Part shown: positions 8,904 to 18,120 of the stretch, piece after piece | How the letters are laid out: the number at the start of each line of letters is the position of its first letter | Numbering within the stretch: the first letter of the stretch is position 1 | Assembly (NCBI GenBank): GCA_003282865.1 | Contig: QBYK01000010.1 | Span: forward strand, 1-56,458 | Length of the DNA: 56,458 bases | Source of the DNA: SAR116 cluster bacterium AG-325-I21 | GTDB lineage: Bacteria > Pseudomonadota > Alphaproteobacteria > Puniceispirillales > Puniceispirillaceae | Direction of reading: 5' to 3' | Notes under the pieces: model-generated | Databases searched by the model: none | The model's input: the letters and a program-made list of their open reading frames with translations, nothing else | What the model was told of the DNA's origin: nothing | Translations under genes and position numbers: made by a program

Positions 8904-11063
8904 TTAGCTGATATTGCGACGTCGTGCCAAAAGATCAAGAAGCCGTATTGCCGCATCAGTGGATTTTGTGCCGGGCAGAAATACCGCTCCCGCACCATCG
9001 CGCTCCAACAACGGAATATCACCGGGCGGGATAACACCTCCAACAACAAGCTCAATATGACGACCTGCACCAGCGTCCAGTTTTTTGCGAAGAGCTGGAA
9101 CCTGACTTAGATGAGCTGCAGCAAGAGTGGAAATTCCAACCGCATCAACATCACTCGAAATAGCGAGATCATAAACTTCATCAGGGGTCTGGAATAGCGG
9201 ACCAGTAAACACATCAAAACCTAAATCAGCAAAAGCCGATGCAATAACTTTCTGCCCGCGATCGTGCCCATCCTGTCCCAGTTTGGCAACCAGGATCCGA
9301 GGCGAACGTCCCAATGCCGCGGTAAATTCATCAACACGGCTCCTCAGCAGTTCAATATCAGCACTGTCTTTCATATGATGTTTCCAGACACCACGAACCC
9401 CCCTGATGGTAGCCTGGTGACGGCCAAATTCACTAGCCATGGCATCAGAAATTTCACCGACTGTGGCGCGTTGGCGGGCTGCCTGAATCGCAAAAGGCAT
9501 TAGATTATCGTTGCCCGCGGCCGCCTGCCTCAATGCCACCAATGCTCCTGCTACCATCTTTTCATTTCGGTTATTGCGAACTGTGTCCAATTGGGCAATC
9601 TGTTGTGCGCGCACATGGCTGTTATCAATGCGGCGCACCTCAATCTGTTCGACCTCGCTCGAAGGTTGCGGTTGGTATCTATTCACCCCAACTATCGTTT
9701 GGATGCCGGAGTCAATACGTGCCTGTGTTGCAGTTGCCACTTCTTCGATACGTAATTTTGGCAAGCCAGTTTCAATCGCTGCGGCCATACCGCCAATCGA
9801 TTCCGTTTCAGCGATGTGTTTGCGCGCTTTATCAACCAATCGCTGAGTTAAATCCTCGACAAGATAGCTACCGCCAAAAGGATCAATCACATGCGCCATA
9901 TTGCTTTCATGTTGCAAATGAAGCTGGGTGTTGCGGGCAATTCGGGCAGAGTAATCAGTTGGCAGGCCCAACGCCTCATCCAGCGAATTTGTGTGTAATG
10001 ACTGTGTATGGCCCGCAACAGCCGCCGCCGCCTCAATGCAAGTGCGCGGCACATTGTTATACACATCTTGTGCTGCCAATGACCAGCCCGAGGTTTGACA
10101 ATGGGTGCGAAGCATCAACGATTTTGGATTTTTTGGCTCGAAATGCTGCTGCATCAATTCCGACCATAGTACCCGGGCCGCCCGCAATTTTGCCACTTCC
10201 ATAAAGAAATTCATGCTTGTTCCAAAGAAAAATGACAAGCGTGGGGCAAATTCATCCACATCCAAACCGGCCGCAACCCCAGCTCGGACATAGGCCAGCC
10301 CATCGGCTAATGTATACGCAAGTTCGAGATCTGCAGACGCACCAGCCTCCTGCATGTGATAGCCTGATACAGAAATAAAATTAAATTTCGGCATCTCCGC
10401 CGCGCAATAGGCAAAAATATCAGACACGATACGCATGGACGGAGCCGGCGGGTAAATATAGGTGTTTCGAACCATAAATTCTTTCAGCACGTCATTCTGG
10501 ATTGTTCCTGCAAGTTGATCAGGTCGAACACCCTGCTCTTCAGCCGCCACAATAAATAAAGCCAACACAGGTAGCACCGCCCCGTTCATAGTCATAGAAA
10601 CACTCATCCGGTCCAGTGGAATCTGGTCGAACAACAGGGCCATATCAACAATTGAGTCAATGGCGACACCAGCTAGTCCAACATCATCTGCAACCAGAGG
10701 ATTGTCAGAGTCATAGCCACGGTGAGTTGGCAAATCGAAAGCCACCGACAAGCCCATCTGGCCGGCCGCCAAATTTCGTCGGTAAAAGCTATTTGACTCT
10801 TTTGCTGTGGAGAAGCCTGCATATTGCCGAATTGTCCAAGGCCGAGTTGCATACATGCCGGGATAAGGGCCGCGCATAAAAGGCGCAAAACCCGGCTGAT
10901 TTTCTTTTACAAAATTAATGCTTTCTGAATTTGCAGTAGCAAGCGCAGGAAGCTCAATCTGCTCGGCATTTGTAACTGGTCGCGATACGCTCCCAATGCG
11001 CGCCGTCATCATTTCTGATGGAAGCAGATCAATTGTAGTAAAATCAGGAAACACTGACATCAC
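8904..11063 (-). CDS. mutB: Methylmalonyl-CoA mutase large (catalytic) subunit
   Basis: Adenosylcobalamin-dependent mutase subunit (719 aa) that interconverts (R)-methylmalonyl-CoA and succinyl-CoA, the last step of propionyl-CoA assimilation. The TIM-barrel part holds the family blocks '[14 protein letters not shown]', '[20 protein letters not shown]' and '[11 protein letters not shown]'. The C-terminal B12 domain has the DxHxxG signature as 'GQDGHDRG', with the cobalt-ligating His600. It overlaps the small-subunit gene by 4 bp (ATGA), so the two are co-translated. No meaB or epimerase gene is adjacent. Ethylmalmonyl- or isobutyryl-CoA mutases are related, but the two-subunit layout fits methylmalonyl-CoA mutase. 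Confidence 0.96.
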   Translation of the reverse strand: MMSVFPDFTTIDLLPSEMMTARIGSVSRPVTNAEQIELPALATANSESINFVKENQPGFAPFMRGPYPGMYATRPWTIRQYAGFSTAKESNSFYRRNLAAGQMGLSVAFDLPTHRGYDSDNPLVADDVGLAGVAIDSIVDMALLFDQIPLDRMSVSMTMNGAVLPVLALFIVAAEEQGVRPDQLAGTIQNDVLKEFMVRNTYIYPPAPSMRIVSDIFAYCAAEMPKFNFISVSGYHMQEAGASADLELAYTLADGLAYVRAGVAAGLDVDEFAPRLSFFFGTSMNFFMEVAKLRAARVLWSELMQQHFEPKNPKSLMLRTHCQTSGWSLAAQDVYNNVPRTCIEAAAAVAGHTQSLHTNSLDEALGLPTDYSARIARNTQLHLQHESNMAHVIDPFGGSYLVEDLTQRLVDKARKHIAETESIGGMAAAIETGLPKLRIEEVATATQARIDSGIQTIVGVNRYQPQPSSEVEQIEVRRIDNSHVRAQQIAQLDTVRNNRNEKMVAGALVALRQAAAGNDNLMPFAIQAARQRATVGEISDAMASEFGRHQATIRGVRGVWKHHMKDSADIELLRSRVDEFTAALGRSPRILVAKLGQDGHDRGQKVIASAFADLGFDVFTGPLFQTPDEVYDLAISSDVDAVGISTLAAAHLSQVPALRKKLDAGAGRHIELVVGGVIPPGDIPLLERDGAGAVFLPGTKSTDAAIRLLDLLARRRNIS

Positions 11064-12802
11064 GCCTCTCCCTTCTGATATGCTTCAAGGCTGATACCCA
11101 CAATATCACCCAGAATATCAAGCGGAACTGAAGTGCCTAGGATGGCAGCAACGGTAATAACTTTGCCCTTGTGATGAAGATCTCTCAAACCAACTTTAAG
11201 GGGAGGTGCCAAAGTCTCAAAATTATCTCCTGCGTGAATTACCAGATCCGGCTGCGCGCTCGTAACCGCCTGCTCATTTATGTCATCAGGGTGCATTAGC
11301 ACCGGATTAATCCCGCCAATTGCCAGCAAAGCTCGTAATTTTACAAGCTGCGGTGACGGCTCATTACCTTTGTGCAATAGCAGAACACGCGGGGGATTCT
11401 GGGCAGCTGAACGGCGCAAATCCTCAATAGCAGCAGCCGGACGACGGAGCATTTGCCACCGTGGCAAGCTTGAAGTAACCGGGCGTCCATTGGGCTGCAA
11501 ATTCACACCTAAAAGTGACAAATCACCCGCTGCAAGCCGAGCATGACGCTGGCTCGCTGCCTTTTTTGCCAGCAAGTCAAACTGGCCTGACAGATGGGCC
11601 ACTTTTGCCCCACCATCCGCCTCAATTTTCTGAAAATGGCGCCATGCAGCATCTGCTAACTGATCTGAACGAGACTCAATAAATCCGGCACCACCCGCGG
11701 CATCAAGGCTGCGTGCAAGGCCACTTTCTTCTATCAGCAAATGCTGCTGCATTCGTGCGAGACGGCGACCAGACGCACTGCTACCCCCTAGGCAATCATG
11801 CGCATGCGCCGATAGCTGGTCAGCCCCACCAATGGCGCCGCCCAAAAGCGCTGTTGTAGTCCGAAGCATATTTACCTCGTCATCAGCCAACGAAAACATT
11901 CGAACCGATACTGCACCATGCAAAAATAGCCGGTGCGCATCTGGGTTAAGACCAAGCGCACTAACAATCCCCCCCCACCCGCGGCGCAAGGCGCGGCATT
12001 TTGCAATTCCATCAAACAGATCAGCCGGCAGAGCCAGTGACGCTGACAACCTCGATGCCAAATCACTTAGATCAAGGCCTCTCGCCATACCGGCACGCAA
12101 GATTTCGACCAGGGATGCCAACACACAAGCAAGTTCTTGAACCGTCGTCATCCCACGATTATGCCACACCCAGCCATTTGTCCGAAACAGACCAAATGGA
12201 GTATCGCTAGCATTAGTTTTGGCAAGATAATCTAAACCATCATCAAGAAGTGATCGCGCAGCGTTAGGAGCAAATGGGTCAATATTTGCCGAAAAGCGCA
12301 AATCAGACAGGGATTTATTTTGCGTTCTGGTAAAGTTCGAAAAGTCAGCCAGATGTGCCATTACGTCATCACCAGAGTCAAGATCAATGCCAACAGCTGG
12401 CAACAGTACATCCCGCATCATCATTGGTAAATTTGTACCCAGGTTTGCCGTTGACATCTGTTCAAGCCGAATGGTGCCAACCCCATCTCTTAATTCATCT
12501 AGTATGAGTCTATTTGTCTCTTCAACCGGGCCATCCGCGCTAACCGGTTGACAGATATCCCAACCATGAGCCAAATGGCTCTCTGGATTAACCGGCAGGC
12601 GCGTGATTGCGCAGGCAGCAGCCGTGTTTTTGCCAACGTCCGCAGCCTCATGCCCCTGAATCTCATAAAGAGCCTTGATTTCCAGTCCATCTTCATCCAC
12701 GCGATCAAGGCTTTTCGAGGTATTGTTCTTCATCGTCGCCTTTACCATCGCGCGCCATTGTTCGCGGTCAATTGATGGAAACTTGTTTTCGACAGATGAC
12801 AT
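11060..12802 (-). CDS. mutA: Methylmalonyl-CoA mutase small subunit
   Basis: Non-catalytic partner subunit (580 aa) of the alpha-beta methylmalonyl-CoA mutase. It follows the same barrel-plus-flavodoxin plan as MutB but is degenerate. The '[21 protein letters not shown]' and '[18 protein letters not shown]' blocks match MutA. The C-terminal B12-like domain ('[21 protein letters not shown]') lacks the DxHxxG motif, as expected for a subunit that does not bind cobalamin. It is the first gene of the mutA-mutB(-sufE) run. A perfect 16-bp palindrome lies 34-49 bp upstream of its start, in the 68-bp gap shared with the divergent glycosyltransferase gene. Confidence 0.95.
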   Translation of the reverse strand: MSSVENKFPSIDREQWRAMVKATMKNNTSKSLDRVDEDGLEIKALYEIQGHEAADVGKNTAAACAITRLPVNPESHLAHGWDICQPVSADGPVEETNRLILDELRDGVGTIRLEQMSTANLGTNLPMMMRDVLLPAVGIDLDSGDDVMAHLADFSNFTRTQNKSLSDLRFSANIDPFAPNAARSLLDDGLDYLAKTNASDTPFGLFRTNGWVWHNRGMTTVQELACVLASLVEILRAGMARGLDLSDLASRLSASLALPADLFDGIAKCRALRRGWGGIVSALGLNPDAHRLFLHGAVSVRMFSLADDEVNMLRTTTALLGGAIGGADQLSAHAHDCLGGSSASGRRLARMQQHLLIEESGLARSLDAAGGAGFIESRSDQLADAAWRHFQKIEADGGAKVAHLSGQFDLLAKKAASQRHARLAAGDLSLLGVNLQPNGRPVTSSLPRWQMLRRPAAAIEDLRRSAAQNPPRVLLLHKGNEPSPQLVKLRALLAIGGINPVLMHPDDINEQAVTSAQPDLVIHAGDNFETLAPPLKVGLRDLHHKGKVITVAAILGTSVPLDILGDIVGISLEAYQKGEA

Positions 12803-12835
12803 GATAGACCTTTTTTCTCTATAGTCGCCGTGAAA

Positions 12836-12851
12836 TTAGCAGCGCTGCTAA
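12836..12851. promoter_or_regulatory. Perfect 16-bp palindrome in the mutA/glycosyltransferase divergent promoter
   Basis: TTAGCAGCGCTGCTAA reads the same on both strands. It sits in the 68-bp gap between the divergent genes, 34 bp from the mutA start and 20 bp from the glycosyltransferase start. Position and symmetry suggest the site of a dimeric regulator. I do not recognise it as a known operator. Confidence 0.5.
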
Positions 12852-12870
12852 CGCAAAGCAAGGAAACTGC

Positions 12871-14379
12871 ATGAAGGCCAATGACCAACCAACCAGCGTA
12901 AAACAGCCTTTTTCTCTTGGCGCAGACCACCTGACACTTTTGCTGATTCTGGTGATAACCGCTTTGCGCACTGCGGCTCTAGCGATTAGCCCGCTCGAGT
13001 TGGGCGTTGATGAAGCGCAATATTGGCTGTGGAGCAAGACACTAGATTTTGGCTATTTTACCAAGCCACCAATGGTTGCGTGGATCATTGGAGCATCACA
13101 TTGGTTATTTGGCCAGCATGTCATGGCAGTACGCTTACCAGCCTGCTGGCTAAATTTTGCAACCGCATTGGTGCTATGGCAAACCGCAACGTGGCTTTAT
13201 GGGCGGAATGCGGGGCGCTGGGCTTCACTGCTATGGATTAGCCTACCGGCAGTCGGACTCGGTAGCTTTTTGATATCAACCGATACACCACTTTTATTAT
13301 GCATCTCTCTGGCGTTGCTGGCAGTTGCAGGATCGTCATGTAACAAAATACCACCTACCCGTGCGATGATTTACGCCGGCTTAGCCCTTGGCGTTGGCAT
13401 GCTTACAAAATATGCCGCGCTATACGGGCTATTTGGATTGCTGCTTATTTGGGCGATTGGCCGCCACCAACCAGTACCAATAATTCGCGGCAAGCATCTC
13501 TTGTTGGCCCTTGTTGCCTTTTTAATCGCCGCCAGCCCAAATCTAGTTTGGAATATTGCACACGATTTTTCCACCATGCGGCATCTTGGTGATAATGCAA
13601 ATCTTGCAAAACGAACTAATGATCTCACCGAAAGCCTAATCTTTCTGATCAGTCAGGCAGGGGTTGCCGGCCCATTGGTATTTGTGCTGATGTCCGGTAT
13701 TTTCATAGCAGCCCGTCATGAGCGGCATGCTGGATGGCTGATTTGGATGGCGGTTCCAGTCCTTGTTCTGATGAGCTTACAAGCCTACTTAAGTGAAGCG
13801 AATGCAAATTGGGCCATGACCGCCTATCCAGCATTATGTGTTTGGCTCGGCGGCTGGATTGCCGGTTACACGACCAAAGATAACAACGCTGATAAAAAGC
13901 CAAGCAAAACCCGGATCTGGGCTGGCTACGGAGCCTTTGGAGTGAACGCAGCCCTTGCCATTGTTCTACTCATAATAACCATGGCAGGCAGCCTTGGCCC
14001 GGTGACACCAGCATCAGACCCCTTGCGGCGCTTGCGCGGCTGGCACCAGCTTGCCGGCGATCTAGAGCGGCATCTTTTCGCCCATGAGGCAGCGCGCATC
14101 ATCGCCGATCGCCGCGCCACCGCATCATTGCTTAGCTGGCATTTTCGCAACAAGGAGGTGACCATCATGGTGCATGATGCTGATGGCAAGCCAAGTAATC
14201 ATTTCGAAGCCAGTCACAGTTGGAAACGCATTGCTGGATCCCCTGTTCTAGTTTTATCAGGTTCCATTGATGCGCCACCTATCCCGGGTATCAATTGGCA
14301 AGGCCCACCATCGCGAAGCCTCACAACGATCAGTAAAAACCAAGTGCGGAATTTTTATATCCATTTTGGATTTGAATAG
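12871..14379 (+). CDS. ArnT-like glycosyltransferase (GT39/GT83 PMT family)
   Basis: Integral membrane sugar transferase (502 aa) of the PMT/ArnT superfamily, which uses polyprenyl-phosphate sugars to modify lipid A, glycans or proteins on the periplasmic side. An N-terminal hydrophobic helix is followed by the first periplasmic loop, 'ELGVDEAQYWLWSKTLDFGYFTKPPMVAWI'-type. Its Asp-Glu pair and the GY-x-x-KPP block are the family's catalytic and donor-binding signatures. About ten further hydrophobic segments follow, then a soluble tail from about residue 390. It is transcribed away from mutA across a 68-bp gap. The substrate is unknown. Confidence 0.85.
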   Translation: MKANDQPTSVKQPFSLGADHLTLLLILVITALRTAALAISPLELGVDEAQYWLWSKTLDFGYFTKPPMVAWIIGASHWLFGQHVMAVRLPACWLNFATALVLWQTATWLYGRNAGRWASLLWISLPAVGLGSFLISTDTPLLLCISLALLAVAGSSCNKIPPTRAMIYAGLALGVGMLTKYAALYGLFGLLLIWAIGRHQPVPIIRGKHLLLALVAFLIAASPNLVWNIAHDFSTMRHLGDNANLAKRTNDLTESLIFLISQAGVAGPLVFVLMSGIFIAARHERHAGWLIWMAVPVLVLMSLQAYLSEANANWAMTAYPALCVWLGGWIAGYTTKDNNADKKPSKTRIWAGYGAFGVNAALAIVLLIITMAGSLGPVTPASDPLRRLRGWHQLAGDLERHLFAHEAARIIADRRATASLLSWHFRNKEVTIMVHDADGKPSNHFEASHSWKRIAGSPVLVLSGSIDAPPIPGINWQGPPSRSLTTISKNQVRNFYIHFGFE

Positions 14380-14405
14380 AGATCTTATCCAAAAGCTAAA
14401 ACTTA

Positions 14406-14831
14406 CTAAAGCAGGACTTTATTAGTTATCTTGGCAAACACCGCTAATGTTTCGGGGCTGACATGATGTTCAATGCCTTCAGCATCTTCTTCAGCAATTG
14501 TTTCTGGCACACCAATTGTTAACAAAAAATCCCGAACAATGCGATGCCGGTCGCTTGCCTTATCCGCAAGGGCTTGGCCAGCAGCGGTTAAAAAAATTGA
14601 CCTGTATGGGCGGGTTTCCACTAAGTCCTCACGCTGAAGGCGCTGAATAATGGCATTGACCGTTGGGCTAGTCACACCAAAACGCGCAGCAAGGTCAACA
14701 GTTCGCGCCTCACCGGTTTCCGTAATCAGTTCTGCTATCATTTCCACATAATCTTCGGCAACTTCGGATTGGTGGGCGCGTCGAATCCGATCAAATTTTG
14801 TAGCGCTATCATTGTTGGATTTGCCTGGCAT
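14406..14831 (-). CDS. mntR: MntR-like manganese-responsive regulator (DtxR family)
   Basis: Metal-dependent repressor (141 aa). The N-terminal winged helix shows 'VDLAARFGVTSPTVNAIIQRLQREDLVETRPYRSIFLTAAGQALA' (about residues 48-92). The dimerisation and metal-binding part follows, with 'ASDRHRIVRDFLLTIGVPE' and 'AEGIEHHVSPETL'. The His-Arg-His and Glu-x2-His-His elements are the metal ligands typical of proteobacterial MntR. It would repress manganese uptake (mntH or sitABCD) when Mn is ample. No transporter of that kind is in the window. The gene converges on the upstream glycosyltransferase gene with 26 bp between stops. Confidence 0.85.
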   Translation of the reverse strand: MPGKSNNDSATKFDRIRRAHQSEVAEDYVEMIAELITETGEARTVDLAARFGVTSPTVNAIIQRLQREDLVETRPYRSIFLTAAGQALADKASDRHRIVRDFLLTIGVPETIAEEDAEGIEHHVSPETLAVFAKITNKVLL

Positions 14832-14988
14832 TACCTCGCCTTGCTTTGCTCGACATTAATTACATTTTTAATTTATATATTTCCTACCTTAACATGTTTA
14901 TAAAACAATCCAAACAATTTAGCCATGCCAAAATTTTTAATATGGCAACGTGTCTTTGCCTCCACTGCCGTCGTGCTCCTGCCCCCAT

Positions 14989-15004
14989 CGCTATTGCAAT
15001 AGCG
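14989..15004. promoter_or_regulatory. Perfect 16-bp palindrome upstream of the DUF1244-gapR-pyrF run
   Basis: CGCTATTGCAATAGCG is a perfect palindrome in the 276-bp gap between the divergent mntR and DUF1244 genes, about 104 bp upstream of the DUF1244 start and 158 bp from mntR. It could serve either promoter. A manganese box for MntR autoregulation is one idea, but I cannot match it to a known consensus. Confidence 0.4.
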
Positions 15005-15107
15005 GCACAAACAATCCTGCAATTAAGTTGCGCCGCTGGCCACCTGTGGGCTAGAGTGACCCGCATAGAAATGTCTTATAACTTGACAATAACCAAGTGG
15101 AACTATC

Positions 15108-15407
15108 ATGGATAAAACTGCCAAGACCGAGCTTGAAGCCGCCGCATTCCGGCGCCTCGTTGCTCATTTGCAAGAACGAACCGATGTACAGAACATTGAT
15201 ATGATGAATCTTGCAGGATTCTGCCGGAACTGTATGTCGCGCTGGTATCGCCAAGCGGCCGAGGCATCAAGCATTAAAATGGATGAGGCCGAAGCGCGGA
15301 GAATTGTGTATGGTATGGAATATGCAGACTGGAAAGCGCAGCACCAAACCGAAGCCGCCCCAGAACAAAAAGCGCTTTATGAAAAAACTCATAATCACGA
15401 CAATTAG
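15108..15407 (+). CDS. DUF1244 family protein, function unknown
   Basis: Small soluble protein (99 aa) of the DUF1244 family, found mainly in Proteobacteria and without a known role. The family core 'NLAGFCRNCMSRWY' (about residues 34-47), with its paired cysteines, is present, followed by an acidic helix and 'GMEYADWKAQHQ'. The Cys-x2-Cys could bind metal or form a disulfide, but only one pair is seen. ATG 15108 follows GTGGAA. The gapR gene starts 9 bp after its stop, so the two are surely one operon. That linkage is the best available hint at its job. Confidence 0.88.
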   Translation: MDKTAKTELEAAAFRRLVAHLQERTDVQNIDMMNLAGFCRNCMSRWYRQAAEASSIKMDEAEARRIVYGMEYADWKAQHQTEAAPEQKALYEKTHNHDN

Positions 15408-15416
15408 GATTATCAC

Positions 15417-15668
15417 ATGACTGTTATACCAGGATCTGGAGCAGGCACCGAACAGCTTAACCAATTCATCAAGCGTGTTGAGCGTCTTGAAGAAGAAAAA
15501 CACGCCCTCATGGCTGATATCAGGGATGTCTATGCCGAAGCAAAGGCAACAGGGTTTGAACCGAAGATCATGCGCCAAGTTGTAAAGCTGCGTGCAATGG
15601 ACCGTGATTTGCTGAGCGAACAGGACGCACTTTTGGACACTTACCGTGATGCGCTTGGCTTGCGCTAG
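15417..15668 (+). CDS. gapR: GapR family nucleoid-associated protein (DUF2312)
   Basis: Small coiled-coil DNA-binding protein (83 aa). In Caulobacter, GapR forms a clamp on overtwisted, AT-rich DNA and helps topoisomerases ahead of replication and transcription. The whole length matches the family: 'LNQFIKRVERLEEEKHALMADIRDVYAEAKATGFEPKIMRQVV'-type helices (about residues 14-60), then the basic and acidic tail ending 'YRDALGLR'. AGGA lies 10 nt before the ATG. It sits between DUF1244 and pyrF on the same strand. Confidence 0.92.
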   Translation: MTVIPGSGAGTEQLNQFIKRVERLEEEKHALMADIRDVYAEAKATGFEPKIMRQVVKLRAMDRDLLSEQDALLDTYRDALGLR

Positions 15669-15714
15669 CTATGCCTCGCACACGCTGCCGCATCGCTGAT
15701 CTGAGCAACACGTA

Positions 15715-16617
15715 ATGACCCATTTTGGTGATCGATTAAGCGATGCTACCCGGCGCTGCAAAACTCCACTATGCATGGGTATTGACCCGCATTCTGAAAT
15801 GATTCCTGCCCTTTTTGGCGATGCAACAGCTCCTGCTGGAAGCGACGCCGCAATCCGCGCGATTGATGATTTTTCGATGGCATGTGTTGAACAAGCGATC
15901 GGCAAAGTTCCTGCAATAAAACCACAAGCCGCATTTTTTGAACGGTACGGCCCAGCAGGGATGCAGATATTGCAAAATATAGGGAGGGTGGCCATTGATG
16001 CTAACTTGTTGGTAATCATGGATGCGAAAAGGGGCGATATTGGTAGCACCTCTAGCGCATACGCAGCAGGTTGGATTGGCCATGATGCGCCATTTCCAAG
16101 TGACGCGCTGACAATCAACCCGTGGCTTGGCATTGATGCACTGGATCCGTTCCTAAAACGCGCTGATGAAAGTAACAGCGGTCTGTTTGTCCTAAATCGT
16201 ACCAGTAATCCCGGGGCTGGTGATTTACAAGACCAGATTGTTGATGGCCAGCCGATTTACCAACATCTCGCCACATTGCTAGCACCTCTTGTCGCCAAAC
16301 GCGACGGCAAACAGGGCAGCTCATCACTAGGTATTGTGGCTGGCGCCACTTGGCCAGAGGAAGCACGAGCCCTGAGAGCAACCCTGCCAACCGCCCCATT
16401 TCTTATCCCAGGATTTGGCGCCCAAGGTGCCGGGCCAGAACAAGCCACCAGCGGGCTTATTCGTGGCAAGCATGGGTGGGAAGGTGGATTGGTCAACAGT
16501 ACGCGGGGGCTGATTTTTCCAAAAACTGCGGCGTGCGCCGGTTCGCTGGCGGCTTGGCAAAGTGTAATTGCGTCTAACATCGACCAGAGTAAGGCCGTTT
16601 TGAATAGCACTTTGTAA
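15715..16617 (+). CDS. pyrF: Orotidine-5'-phosphate decarboxylase (type 2)
   Basis: Cytosolic enzyme (300 aa) that decarboxylates OMP to UMP, the last step of de novo pyrimidine synthesis. It belongs to the longer 'type 2' branch. 'CMGIDPH' is at residues 20-26, and 'IKPQAAFFERYGPAG' near 68. The catalytic DxKxxD appears as 'MDAKRGDIGST', with Lys105. A phosphate-binding 'FLIPGFGAQGAG' lies near 224. It is 46 bp downstream of gapR on the same strand, so it is probably co-transcribed. No other pyrimidine gene is present. Confidence 0.95.
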   Translation: MTHFGDRLSDATRRCKTPLCMGIDPHSEMIPALFGDATAPAGSDAAIRAIDDFSMACVEQAIGKVPAIKPQAAFFERYGPAGMQILQNIGRVAIDANLLVIMDAKRGDIGSTSSAYAAGWIGHDAPFPSDALTINPWLGIDALDPFLKRADESNSGLFVLNRTSNPGAGDLQDQIVDGQPIYQHLATLLAPLVAKRDGKQGSSSLGIVAGATWPEEARALRATLPTAPFLIPGFGAQGAGPEQATSGLIRGKHGWEGGLVNSTRGLIFPKTAACAGSLAAWQSVIASNIDQSKAVLNSTL

Positions 16618-16848
16618 TCATCCGCATTGTTTTGACCCAACGGGCTCTTTTAAGCGAGCGATGATCAGGCAGTTTGAATTTCAGCGTTTAGTTGAGAATA
16701 TCCTTTTTCAATAGTAAAGTATTATCTAATTGGGTGGCTATATCTGATCGAGCCTCATATGGGTTATGAATGCTGGCGATTGATGGGCCATCAGTTATAA
16801 TAAAAGCACGAAATCAAAACCCGATAATTAATGATAGGAATGCGTGCT

Positions 16849-18057
16849 ATGCCCAATTCAAATCCCAAATACCGTTGGGTCATCATCATGTTATCTTCTG
16901 CTGCACTGGTATCGGTAACATTTGGGGTCCGGCAAGTGTTTGGCTTGTTTCTTGTCCCAATCTCAATTGAAATTGGCAGTGGCCTACAAATGTTTTCACT
17001 AGCCATCGCGGTACAAAATTTGATCTGGGGCTTGTCCTCACCCTTTTTTGGCGCACTTGCCGATAAATATGGCGCATGGCGTGTCGCCGCCTTTGGCACG
17101 CTTGTTTACGCCGTTGGCCTCTTATGCATGGCCTTTATGGTTAATGAAACTGGCGTGTTTTTAGGACAAATCCTCATTGGAATGGGGCTTGGTAGTGCCG
17201 GAATATCGATTGCTGTCGGGGCAGTAGCACGGGCAGCCCCACCTGAAAAACGTTCGCTTGCTATGGGACTTGTGACAAGTTTTGGTTCATTTGGCCAATT
17301 TGCTCTCGTGCCAGTAGCACAGATTTTAATGGCGCAGAATGGCTGGCAATTTGCAATTGTGATCTTGTCTGCCATTGTTGCATCAATGGTAGCGTTTTCC
17401 CTCGGGATGCGCGCACCAGCCGGCAGCACCCGCCCGCTAGAGGGGGTTGTTCAGACCGCCGGTAGCGCACTTCGTGAAGCCACCACTAGCCGCGATTATA
17501 TTTTGCTTACAATTGGGTTTTTTGTTTGCGGCCTGCAACTAGTATTTATTACCACCCATCTGCCAACCTACCTCCATGACTCCGGCCTCAGCGGCGACAC
17601 TGCCAGTTGGTCATTGGCATTGATCGGGCTATTTAACATTGTTGGTGCTTTTGTGTGTGGCTGGCTCGGCGGGATTGTTTCAAAAAAGAAAACCCTCGCA
17701 ACTGTTTACCTATTGCGCGGTTTGATTATCGTTGCCTTTATTAGCCTGCCTCCGAGCCCCGGACTTGCACTACTATTCGGCGCAGCGATGGGGTTGTTAT
17801 GGCTGGGCACCATCCCGCTAACTAGCGGTCTTATTGTTACATTTTTTGGTCCGCGCCATCTAAGCATGCTTTATGGATTGGTGTTCCTGTCGCATCAGCT
17901 TGGCTCGTTCGTTGGCGCATGGCTTGGTGGGATCTGGTATGACTGGTATGGTAATTACGAAGCGATGTGGTGGCTAAATGCTGGGGCCGGCCTGTTTGCC
18001 TTTGTAATCAATTGGGCCATCCGTGAGCCAAAGCCATTTTTTCCAGCTCCAGCATAG
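16849..18057 (+). CDS. MFS transporter (OFA/monocarboxylate-like)
   Basis: Twelve-helix major facilitator carrier of the inner membrane (402 aa). 'FGVRQVFGLFLVPI' lies in helix 1 and 'GALADKYGAWRVAAFG' is the A-type loop between helices 2 and 3. A weaker repeat appears in the second half ('GGIVSKKKTLATVYLLRG'). Build and wording resemble oxalate/formate-antiporter and monocarboxylate carriers, so an organic acid is a fair guess. Start set at ATG 16849 (MPNSN), with AGGA 9 nt upstream; ATGs at 16831 and 16840 lack this spacing. It stands alone and converges on trxB. A second carrier of the same broad type is at 46669. Confidence 0.85.
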   Translation: MPNSNPKYRWVIIMLSSAALVSVTFGVRQVFGLFLVPISIEIGSGLQMFSLAIAVQNLIWGLSSPFFGALADKYGAWRVAAFGTLVYAVGLLCMAFMVNETGVFLGQILIGMGLGSAGISIAVGAVARAAPPEKRSLAMGLVTSFGSFGQFALVPVAQILMAQNGWQFAIVILSAIVASMVAFSLGMRAPAGSTRPLEGVVQTAGSALREATTSRDYILLTIGFFVCGLQLVFITTHLPTYLHDSGLSGDTASWSLALIGLFNIVGAFVCGWLGGIVSKKKTLATVYLLRGLIIVAFISLPPSPGLALLFGAAMGLLWLGTIPLTSGLIVTFFGPRHLSMLYGLVFLSHQLGSFVGAWLGGIWYDWYGNYEAMWWLNAGAGLFAFVINWAIREPKPFFPAPA

Positions 18058-18120
18058 TCAAAATCAACCCGCATAATTTGCCCAAGTAATTTTGGCTCCG
18101 TGGGTGTCCTTGAAACGCGC

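Noticed and set aside
8904-12802. Long open frames on the plus strand opposite mutA and mutB, for example 9533-10204
   Set aside because: They mirror the codon pattern of the two mutase genes, have no family resemblance and lack ribosome sites.
15068-15107. TTGACA just upstream of the DUF1244 gene as a -35 box
   Set aside because: It is only about 20 bp from the start codon, which leaves no room for a -10 element and leader.
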